Below are positions 1 to 7,500 of a DNA stretch of 64,000 bases, piece after piece. Both the position numbers and the translations under genes were made by a program. This DNA comes from Acidobacteriaceae bacterium. Its GTDB lineage: Bacteria; Acidobacteriota; Terriglobia; Bryobacterales; Bryobacteraceae. Positions within the stretch are counted from its first letter, which is position 1; each line of letters opens with the position of its first letter. Location: NCBI GenBank assembly GCA_019240475.1, contig JAFAYI010000024.1:496001-560000 (forward strand), written 5' to 3'. The notes under the pieces were generated by a model that was not told the DNA's origin, did no database searches, and was given only the letters and a program-made list of their open reading frames with translations.

Positions 1-1
1 T

Positions 2-1078
2 TTCGCTGAAGCGCGCCGGACGGCCGCGGGTATCGGGTATCCGGTTCTGCTAAAAGCGGCGGCGGGTGGCGGCGGCAAGGGAATGCGGCGGGTGGATAGC
101 GAAGCGGAGCTGGAATCCGCGATGCGGTCGGCGGCGAGCGAAGCTGAGCGGGCGTTCGGGTCGGCTGAAGTTTACCTGGAGAAGCTAATCGAGCGGCCAC
201 GGCACATAGAAGTTCAAGTGCTGGGCGACGAGCACGGACGTTTGATTCACCTGGGCGAACGGGAGTGCTCGATTCAACGGAGACACCAGAAGGTGGTAGA
301 AGAGTGCCCGTCGCCGCTGGTGTTGGAAAAGCCGGAGCTGCGCGAGAGGATCGGCGAAGCGGCGCTGAAGATCGCGCGGGCGGTTAGTTATTCGAGCGCG
401 GGGACGCTGGAGTTCTTAGCGGACCAGCAAGGGAATTTCTATTTCCTGGAGATGAACACGCGCTTGCAGGTAGAGCATCCGGTGACCGAGTGGACGACCG
501 GGATCGACCTGGTGCGCTGGCAGATCCGCGTGGCGGCGGGCGAGCAGCTGAGCGTGCGGCAAGAAGATGTGAGGTGGACGGGCTCGGCGATCGAGAGCCG
601 GATCTACGCGGAGGATCCGGAGAACAATTTCTTCCCGAGCCCTGGAAGAATAGCGCAGTATGCCGAGCCGGCTGGGCCTGGAGTGCGGGTGGACGGCGGC
701 GTGTATGCGGGTTGGACGGTGCCGATCGAATATGACCCGATGCTGGCGAAGCTGGCGGTCTGGGGCGACACGCGCGAGACCGCGATCGAGCGCATGCGGC
801 GAGCGCTCGGCGAGTACCGCGTGCTGGGCATCACGACAAACCTGACATATTTAGAAGAACTGATGGGGGACGGCGAGTTTGTGGCGGGCCGCTTGGACAC
901 GGGTTTTCTGGAGGAATTCGCCAAGCGCCGCCGCGCCGCGCAGAAGAATGAAGGAGAAGTGATCGCGGCGGTTCTGGCGGCGGCTTATGCGACAACGCAG
1001 CAGCCAACGTTTGCGGCGGTGAGCGGGCCGGCGCCGAGCGCATGGCGCGTGGCATCCAAACAAGGACTGATGCATTGA
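2..1078 (+). CDS. Biotin carboxylase subunit of an acyl-CoA carboxylase (5' partial)
   Basis: The frame is open from the left edge, so the N-terminus lies outside the window. The first visible residues, before the ATG at 83, already read as the ATP-grasp glycine-rich loop (GYPVLLKAAAGGGGKG). Further along come the biotin-carboxylase signatures HIEVQVLGDEHG, ERECSIQRRHQKVVEE and the catalytic region EMNTRLQVEHPVTE. The protein carboxylates biotin with ATP and bicarbonate in an acetyl-, propionyl- or related acyl-CoA carboxylase. The stop overlaps the start of the carrier-protein gene by two bases, so the two are translationally coupled. Carboxyltransferase genes are not visible, so the acyl-CoA substrate cannot be named. 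Family assignment is very secure. Confidence 0.95.
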   Translation, partial: FAEARRTAAGIGYPVLLKAAAGGGGKGMRRVDSEAELESAMRSAASEAERAFGSAEVYLEKLIERPRHIEVQVLGDEHGRLIHLGERECSIQRRHQKVVEECPSPLVLEKPELRERIGEAALKIARAVSYSSAGTLEFLADQQGNFYFLEMNTRLQVEHPVTEWTTGIDLVRWQIRVAAGEQLSVRQEDVRWTGSAIESRIYAEDPENNFFPSPGRIAQYAEPAGPGVRVDGGVYAGWTVPIEYDPMLAKLAVWGDTRETAIERMRRALGEYRVLGITTNLTYLEELMGDGEFVAGRLDTGFLEEFAKRRRAAQKNEGEVIAAVLAAAYATTQQPTFAAVSGPAPSAWRVASKQGLMH

Positions 1079-1578
1079 AGCTGAGCGTGGAAGTAGATGG
1101 CGCGAGCTATGTGCTGGAGCTCGAACGCGACGGAAGCCAAGCGCGCTACAAGCTGTCGGGAGAAAGGGACGCATCCGGCGAAGCTACAGTGGCCGAGATT
1201 ATGCCGGGGGTCTTTTCGATCTTGTTGGGCCATCGCAGCGTGGAAGTTCGGGTAGAGCGCGCCGGCGATGCGCTTGAGGCATGGACGGGCGGCGAGCGTC
1301 ACGTGGTTTCCGTGGCGGATGCGCGCGACCGTTCGATTCGCGCAAACACAGCAGGCGCGACGGGTCCAGTGGAGTTGCGCGCGCAGATGCCTGGGAAAGT
1401 GGTGAGCGTGTTGGTGGAGGTGGGCGCTAGAGTGCAGGCCGGGCATGGGTTGATAGTGGTGGAAGCGATGAAGATGCAGAACGAGATGAAATCGCCCAAA
1501 GACGGAGTGGTCTCGAAGATCCATGCGCGCGAGGGCGCGACGGTAGCGGCGGGAGAAGCGCTGCTGGTAGTGGAGTAG
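1075..1578 (+). CDS. Biotin carboxyl carrier protein domain subunit
   Basis: This is the biotin acceptor partner of the preceding biotin carboxylase. The C-terminal half is a biotinyl/lipoyl domain with the canonical EAMKMQNEMK motif; the lysine between the two methionines is the biotinylation site. I place the start at TTG 1075, overlapping the previous stop (TTGA), because AAGGA at 1062-1066 sits eight bases upstream and the product then begins MKLSVEVDG, a usual N-terminus for this family. An ATG at 1042 in the same frame would add 11 residues and overlap the upstream gene by 37 bases. The N-terminal half probably contacts the carboxylase. The pair is a two-gene remnant of a carboxylase operon. 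Confidence 0.9.
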   Translation: MKLSVEVDGASYVLELERDGSQARYKLSGERDASGEATVAEIMPGVFSILLGHRSVEVRVERAGDALEAWTGGERHVVSVADARDRSIRANTAGATGPVELRAQMPGKVVSVLVEVGARVQAGHGLIVVEAMKMQNEMKSPKDGVVSKIHAREGATVAAGEALLVVE

Positions 1579-1588
1579 AAGCCGCGCG

Positions 1589-2320
1589 ATGCCGAAAGCG
1601 GATTGCAAATGGTGCGGAGGAACGGGATGGGTGGTATCGGAGCGCGATGGGATCTCGGGCGCGGATCGCTGCCGATGCGTCGCCGATGCGCGCCTGGACG
1701 AGCTGGAACAAAGCTCCCAGGTTCCGAGGAATTATCGAAACGCATCGTTCGATAGCTTCGATGCGCTCGATCCGGTTTACGGCGCGGCGCTGCAAGGAGC
1801 GATGCTGCAGATCAAAGGCTATGCAAATAACTACCCGGTGACGGAAAAGCCGGGTTTGCTGATCGTCGGACCTCCGGGAACGGGCAAGACGCACCTGGCG
1901 GTGGCGGCGCTGCGGCAGTTGCTTGCGCGGGGGCACGAAGCCGTCTTCTTCGATTATTTAAATCTGCTGGACCGCATCCGTTCGAGCTATAACGAGGCGC
2001 TGGGAGCGAGCAATCGCGAAGCGTACCGCACCGCGCTCGAGACCGAGATTCTTCTGCTGGACGATTTGGGCGCGCATCGGGTGACCGATTGGGTGCAGGA
2101 TACGGTGACGTCCATTGTGACGCATCGCTGCAATCACAAACAGGCGCTGATTGCGACGTCGAATCTATCGGACCCGAAGATCGGCGGCTCGCCCGATTAC
2201 CGGATCATGCTGGAAGACCGTATCGGCGAGCGCGCGCGATCGCGGCTGTTTGAAATGTGCCTGGTGGTGCGAATGCCCGGGGCGCCCGATTACCGGGAGA
2301 AGCGCTCGGTGATCCGATGA
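1589..2320 (+). CDS. DnaC/IstB-like AAA+ ATPase (helicase-loader type)
   Basis: A 243-residue AAA+ protein of the DnaC/DnaI/IstB class. It has an N-terminal zinc-binding module (Cys6, Cys9, Cys28, Cys30; CKWCGGTGW then CRC), Walker A GPPGTGKT at residues 94-101 and Walker B LLLDDLG at about 155-161. DnaC/DnaI proteins load the replicative helicase; IstB proteins serve IS21 transposition. No IS21 transposase lies nearby and the zinc module resembles DnaI-type loaders, so chromosomal helicase loading is the more likely role. It starts 10 bases after the carrier-protein gene and ends tail to tail with the STAS gene, one base apart. The exact role is inferred. Confidence 0.8.
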   Translation: MPKADCKWCGGTGWVVSERDGISGADRCRCVADARLDELEQSSQVPRNYRNASFDSFDALDPVYGAALQGAMLQIKGYANNYPVTEKPGLLIVGPPGTGKTHLAVAALRQLLARGHEAVFFDYLNLLDRIRSSYNEALGASNREAYRTALETEILLLDDLGAHRVTDWVQDTVTSIVTHRCNHKQALIATSNLSDPKIGGSPDYRIMLEDRIGERARSRLFEMCLVVRMPGAPDYREKRSVIR

Positions 2321-2321
2321 C

Positions 2322-2681
2322 TCAGGCGCTGGCAGAGGCGCCGAAGCTCGCGACGGCGGCGTGCTCGTCTTCAAACGTCGGAAAGATGGTATGCAGCTTG
2401 GTGATCTGCATGAGGTCGCGCATTTTTCCCTGGAGGTTGAGCAGTTTGACGGCGCCCCCTTGATTGGTGGCGGTGGTGTAGGCGCCAACCAGTTCGCCGA
2501 GCCCCGCGCTATCGACATAGCTGACGTCCTTCATATTCAGGATGATGTTCTTCTTGCCCTGCGAGAGCAGCGACCTTAATTCGTCGCGCAGAATTCCCGT
2601 GCTGTCGCCCAACGTGACCTTACCGTTGAGATCCACGACCGTGACATTTCCGACTTGCCGAGTCTTTGCAGTGAGTGCCAT
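2322..2681 (-). CDS. STAS-domain anti-sigma factor antagonist
   Basis: A 119-residue single STAS domain of the SpoIIAA/RsbV type. The signature DSAGLGELV is at 57-65, and Ser58 is the expected phosphorylation site for a partner-switching serine kinase. Such proteins bind an anti-sigma kinase when unphosphorylated and release a sigma factor or another regulated partner. No kinase or phosphatase partner lies next to it, so it is an orphan antagonist locally. The last residues (AAVASFGASASA) are low complexity. It is convergent with the DnaC-like gene and separated by 100 bases from the next minus-strand gene. Confidence 0.88.
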   Translation of the reverse strand: MALTAKTRQVGNVTVVDLNGKVTLGDSTGILRDELRSLLSQGKKNIILNMKDVSYVDSAGLGELVGAYTTATNQGGAVKLLNLQGKMRDLMQITKLHTIFPTFEDEHAAVASFGASASA

Positions 2682-2781
2682 AGAGCTGTCCTTATCTTGA
2701 ATACCGCGCTAAGAGAAGAGTTTCATTCTAATGCATGGGCTGTCAAGACCGTTTGGTAACGGTGACGCGCCACGCGCCCGG

Positions 2782-3423
2782 CTAGGCCGGCCGAAGGGCC
2801 ACGCGAGCAGGGGCGCCGTCGCAGCCCTGTATGCGCAGCGGCAAGCAGACCATGTCGTATTCACCCGGAGCGATTGAGGCCAAATTCAGGCCTTCGATGA
2901 TCCAGATGCCGGCGCCGAGCAGGATTCTGTGCGTCTCCGGCCCGTCGCCCTCGTAGAGACCGACCGAAAGGTAATCCACTCCGACGAGCAGGATGCCGGC
3001 ATCGTTTAGAAACGTGGCGGCGGACGAGTCGAGAGCGGTGAAATCCGTGTAAAAGCCGCGATCGTCCCAGCGGCGATCCGAGTTGCGGGTCTTGAATAGA
3101 ACGCGTTCGCCCGGCCGGATACGCTGGCCTTCTAGATGCGCGGCCGTTATGACATACGCCTCGGGCGGGATGGCGATGACGCGAGCCGGGCCGAGGCCTG
3201 TCTCCAGCGGAAATTCGTCGATGCCCTTGCCGTCCTTTAGGAAGTGACTGGGCGCGTCCATGTGCGTGCCGGTGTGGGCCGTCATCCGGCAGAGCGTCAC
3301 ATTGGCTTCGGAATTGGAGCCTATCTCGGCGACTCGCGTGAAAGTGGGGTTCAAGTCTCCCGGCCAATGAGCCATGCCGGTTGTCAGAGGTACGGAGACG
3401 TCGATCCAGGCGCTATCGGCCAT
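2782..3423 (-). CDS. Cyclase-family metal-dependent hydrolase (kynurenine formamidase-like)
   Basis: A 213-residue member of the cyclase family (PF04199). The metal-binding signature HTGTHMDAPSH is complete, with His50, His54, Asp56 and His60 as ligands. Characterised relatives include bacterial kynurenine formamidase KynB, isatin hydrolase and polyketide-associated cyclases, so the substrate cannot be fixed from sequence. No kynurenine pathway genes are nearby. It is the last gene of the minus-strand block that begins with the thiolase, 56 bases after the orotate phosphoribosyltransferase. A link with the polyketide locus is possible but is only positional. Confidence 0.85.
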   Translation of the reverse strand: MADSAWIDVSVPLTTGMAHWPGDLNPTFTRVAEIGSNSEANVTLCRMTAHTGTHMDAPSHFLKDGKGIDEFPLETGLGPARVIAIPPEAYVITAAHLEGQRIRPGERVLFKTRNSDRRWDDRGFYTDFTALDSSAATFLNDAGILLVGVDYLSVGLYEGDGPETHRILLGAGIWIIEGLNLASIAPGEYDMVCLPLRIQGCDGAPARVALRPA

Positions 3424-3479
3424 CCAGTTCAGTAGAGTGCAAATCGCAGCCAGCCGCTACACTGGCAGGAGGGAGTTTG

Positions 3480-4094
3480 CTATCGATTTGGGAGCGAATC
3501 GGACGATAAAAGCTCACTCAGGCAGAAGATCCGATCGAGCTCGCAGCCGAAGCGCTCCTTGAGCATCTGTTGCGCGCCGGACTCGCGATCGACCAGGCAC
3601 AGTGCTCCCAGGATTTGCATGCCTGCTTCCTGCGCGCGAACGATGGCGTCGGCGGTCGATCCGCCGGTGGTGCAAACGTCATCCACAATGACGACGGGCA
3701 CGCCTTCGGTTTGTTCCAAGCCTTCGATGAATTTTTGAGTGCCGTGCTTCTTGGCTTCCTTTCTGACGAGGAAGGCGTCGATCTCGGGACCGAATTCGAG
3801 ATTTTCCCGCGCAGCCGGCGGGCTCGGCTCGATGCTTTCGCGGGCGACGGCGGTAACGATGGGATCCGCGCCGAGGCTGAGGCCGCCGATGGCGCGCGGA
3901 CGCCAGCCGCGCTGCCGCATCTTTTCGAGAAAGAGGCGACCGATAAGCGGCATTGCGGAAGCGGCCAGCGTGGTGAGCTTGCCGTCAACATAGACGCTGC
4001 TCGCGCGGCCGGAGACCAGCTTGAATTCCCCGCGGCGCACGGAGCGGCGTAGCAGGATTTCTTTCAATCGTTCGCGATCGCTGGCCGTCGGCAA
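3480..4094 (-). CDS. pyrE: Orotate phosphoribosyltransferase
   Basis: PyrE joins orotate and PRPP to make orotidine 5'-phosphate in de novo UMP synthesis. The PRPP-binding motif VVIVDDVCTTGGS is at about 134-146, and the mobile-loop signature RKEAKKHGTQKFIEG at 111-125 is typical of OPRT rather than other phosphoribosyltransferases. The start is TTG at 4094 with no obvious Shine-Dalgarno sequence; it begins nine bases after the thioesterase stop, which suggests co-transcription with the polyketide genes. Length (204 residues) is normal. Carriage of a pyrimidine gene behind a polyketide synthase is unusual and may simply be read-through organisation. Confidence 0.9.
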   Translation of the reverse strand: MPTASDRERLKEILLRRSVRRGEFKLVSGRASSVYVDGKLTTLAASAMPLIGRLFLEKMRQRGWRPRAIGGLSLGADPIVTAVARESIEPSPPAARENLEFGPEIDAFLVRKEAKKHGTQKFIEGLEQTEGVPVVIVDDVCTTGGSTADAIVRAQEAGMQILGALCLVDRESGAQQMLKERFGCELDRIFCLSELLSSDSLPNR

Positions 4095-4103
4095 GAGTTC
4101 AGC

Positions 4104-4529
4104 TTAGCATCGGTAAGGCGCTAAGGCGCGACGCAGCTCGGCGGGAACTTCTTCCACTTCCAACGCGCCCGCGACACGGCGCATGCAGGCGATCTCCTGA
4201 TTTCCTTCCGCGATCAACTCGCCGGGCCCGCGATTGACGCGCCAGTATTCAAAACGCAGCGCGATCCGATTCTGAGCCAGATCTTGCAAGTAGAGGCGCA
4301 CGGAGATCTCGTCGAGAGCTGTCAGCTCCGAGAAGTAATTGCACGCGCAGCTCACCGTCACAAGGCTCAAGTCTTCGAGCAGGCGCCGCATGACTCCGGG
4401 CGCGTGATCTTTCAGAAACATTTCGCGGCAGCGGCCCTGCCACCGGATGTGATTGACGAAATAAACGTTGCCTACCAGATTGGTTTCTTCCAATCCGACG
4501 ATGTGACGGTATTCGTAATAAGGTTGCAC
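4104..4529 (-). CDS. Enediyne-type hot-dog thioesterase (TEBC family)
   Basis: A 141-residue hot-dog fold thioesterase closely resembling the enediyne PKS-associated family (SgcE10, CalE7, DynE7). The N-terminal stretch EETNLVGNVYFVNHIRWQ and RCREMFLKDHAP at about 33-44 are hallmarks. Where canonical 4-hydroxybenzoyl-CoA thioesterases carry a catalytic aspartate, this protein has Asn17, as I recall for the enediyne group. Characterised relatives release the polyene chain from the iterative PKS. GTG start at 4529 follows the PKS stop with no gap, so translation is coupled. Gene order PKS then thioesterase matches the classical cassette. Family call is secure; the released product is unknown. 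Confidence 0.9.
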   Translation of the reverse strand: MQPYYEYRHIVGLEETNLVGNVYFVNHIRWQGRCREMFLKDHAPGVMRRLLEDLSLVTVSCACNYFSELTALDEISVRLYLQDLAQNRIALRFEYWRVNRGPGELIAEGNQEIACMRRVAGALEVEEVPAELRRALAPYRC

Positions 4530-7500
4530 TCAGTTGGCCAGGGCTGCGCCTTCCGTCTCCGGCTGAAGCGCGCGCGACCCTACGGTCCGCAAAACAAGAC
4601 CGCGCCACTGTTCCAGAATATTCCCTTGGGCGTCCAACAAATCCAGATCGTAGACGAAGGCGCCGTTGCCCGAAGAGCGCTCCACGGCTTCGACGACGAT
4701 CTCCGGCGCGTCCAGATGGCGGAATATGCGAATTTCGTCCACGGCTGTGGGAATGACCGTACGCCGCGGGATGCAGGCTTGAATCGCGTGAATGGCCGCG
4801 TCGTGAAAGCCCGGGTCGCCCAATACAAGTGTTAAGGGAGAGTAGGGGCCGAACCAGCGCGGAGCGTCCTTGCCGGCGTGTTTCAGGTGGGCGCGGCAAG
4901 CGGTCGAGGTCAGGATGGAATAACGTTCCACCCGCTGAAAGCGGCCCGATTGAAAGAGAACGGAGCCGTAGAGAGCGGCGGCGTCGATTGAAGATTCCGG
5001 CTCGTGTTGCGGGGCGCGAACCCTGTCGAGCTGCGAAGCTGCTTCAAACCGGATGACGCCCCGGAAGTGGTCAATCTCAAAGCCAGTCTGCTCGGCTCGG
5101 ATCGCAACCTTGATTGCCCCGCATGAGCCGGCGTTCGCATAGACGCGGATGGCCGCGGATTCCCGAGGAGAGATGGGAATGGGGCGCTCGAACGCCAGGT
5201 TGCGCCAAACCATGGCGCCGGTGAAGTTGCCCAGCGCAGCGGCGGCCTGCGCCATGGCCTCCATCCCGAGGACCGCGGGAAAGAGCGGAGTCCGCTCGAA
5301 GACGTGATCGTTTAAATAAGGATCGGTTGCGGCAGACAGCTTGGCGCCTGCGATAAGCTCCACGCCGGGAATGAACATTTGCGTGTGTTCGAGGAAGCGC
5401 CCAAGTGGCGGATCGGTTTGTTCGAACGGCAGATCGGGAAGAGTCTTGAACCGGCTGGCGATTATGAGCGAGGACGGCAGGTTCGGTCGAGCAAGATTCG
5501 ATTGAGCAAGGATCGGTTGAGCAAGGATCGATTGCAGAATGGCTGTCCCTTGCTCGGGCGAGATGGGCGTGATGCCTTGCTGCGCGATGGAATCCACTCG
5601 GCCCAAGCGCTCTCCCATTCCGATTTCTGACCACAGCGACCATTCGAGCGTGTGACACCGGCAGGCGGGATGGGCGGCGGCGAACTCATCCGTGATTTGG
5701 CGCAGGCGATCGTTGGCGAGCGCGTAATCGGCGTTACCCGGCATGCCCATGCGGGCGATGATGGAGCCGAAAGAAAGCAGCAGACGCAGGCGCTCTTGGG
5801 AGACTGCGGCGAGAATGTTGCGGAGTCCCTCGACTTTGGGCGCGAGAGTCGAGGCTACGGCGTCCTGATCGAGAGATTCGATCAAGGCGGGAACATTGCG
5901 CCCTGCCGCATGAAGGATCGCGGTGACTTTGCCGAGAGCGCGTTCCCCCTCGCGGATAGCGGCGACAACGGCGGCGCGGTCTGTAATATCGGCTTGCAGG
6001 TATCGGAATCGGATGCCGGCGGCGGCAATGCGTTCGAGGTTGCGGGCCAGCTCTCCATCGTTTTCGGGAACGGAACGGCCGAGAATGAGCAGACGCGCAG
6101 AGCCGGCGCGAGCCACAGCCAGCGCGCATTCCGCGCCAATGCCCTTACCGCCGCCCGATGCGAGAACCACGTCGTGCTCGTTCAAGAACGGGAGTCGAGA
6201 TTCGGCGACGGGCACGAATCGAAGACGCGGCACGCGGCGCGCGCCGCCGCCATCGAACCAGATTTCCTCGAAGCCCTGGGAGGTAGCCGCTTCGTGATAG
6301 GCGTGCTCGCACGCGGCTGGGGAAACGGGAATCCGGATGAGGCAGACGCCGGTATCCGGATATTCCCGGCGGAGTGAGCGCGCGAAGCCGCTTGAAGCAT
6401 CGCCGTGATGCACCACGACGAAGCGATCCTCCTTCATGCGAAGCTTGCGCGCGGCTTCGAGCAGTAGCGTTGAGTGCTCATCGGCCGCCGCCGGAGGCAC
6501 GCAGGCCACCACGCCGCGGCCCGGTCCGGAGAAGGCTTGAAGCAGTGCGTCTCTTAGAGGATGTTGCGGTGGAACAATCATGCGCCAATCGGGCGGGCCG
6601 TTGGGCAAGGGGCGCGCCGGCAAATTTTCTTCCGTCCACTCCACCCTAAAGCAACGGATCCAGGAATCGAGCCCCGGCGGGAGCGGCTCTTGCTTTTGCG
6701 GAAGCCGTTTAGCCTCGGCCAGAGCCTTGGCAAGAGTGGCGACGGTGCTGTTGGCGAAGCCCACAGGGACGCTTGCCGGTGGCGCTCCGAGCGCGCGCGC
6801 GGCCTGCGCGACTATCTGGACAACGGAAATGGAATTGAGATGCAGGTCTGAGAGCAGCCGGTCATCCGGGCGAACAGCGGCAGGCGGCAGTTGCGTATGC
6901 TGCGCGATCAGATCGCGGACGGTTTCGAACGGAGATGCTTTGGAGAGAATCGGTTCGCCGACCGCGACAGGCTTTTCGGAATGCGGAACTGGAGCTTGCA
7001 TGCGAGGCGCCGATTCGCAAGGGTTCGCCAGGAAAATCGGCCTCTCCATTTTGAAGGGCTTGGTGAAGCGGTCTTCAAAGAGAGCAGGCAAGCGAACGGG
7101 AGCGCCGAGCGCAAACGCCGCGCCCGCCACATTCAGCAGACTCTGGAAGGACTCGCTGCCAGCATCAAGCGAAAGAGCGGGAACGTTTGTGATTTCAGAG
7201 GCGAGGCCGGACAGAATGACGCCGGGTCCCGCTTCGATGAAGAGGTCGGCATGCGGCGCGGCGGCTTCGACCGCCGCTTGAAATTGGACCGGGCTGGTGA
7301 GTTGGCAAACGAGCAACTCGGCGAGATTCAGGCGCGCCGGGAGAAGCTGGCCCGAGATGGTGGAATAGACCGCACGCCGAAGCCCGGCGAAGGATTGCGT
7401 GTCGAGGATCGCTGGGAAGCGGCGGGCTGCTTCCGCCATGGACGGCGAATGAAAGGCGTGGGCAACCGGGAGTGGCGAAACGCGCCAGCCGCGGGCGCGC

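Noticed and set aside
3340-3365. tRNA T-loop-like sequence (GGTTCAAGTC)
   Set aside because: It lies inside the cyclase-family coding sequence and no cloverleaf can be built around it.
5480-5539. CRISPR-like repeats
   Set aside because: The units are contiguous, 15 bases long, without spacers, and lie in frame inside the PKS gene.
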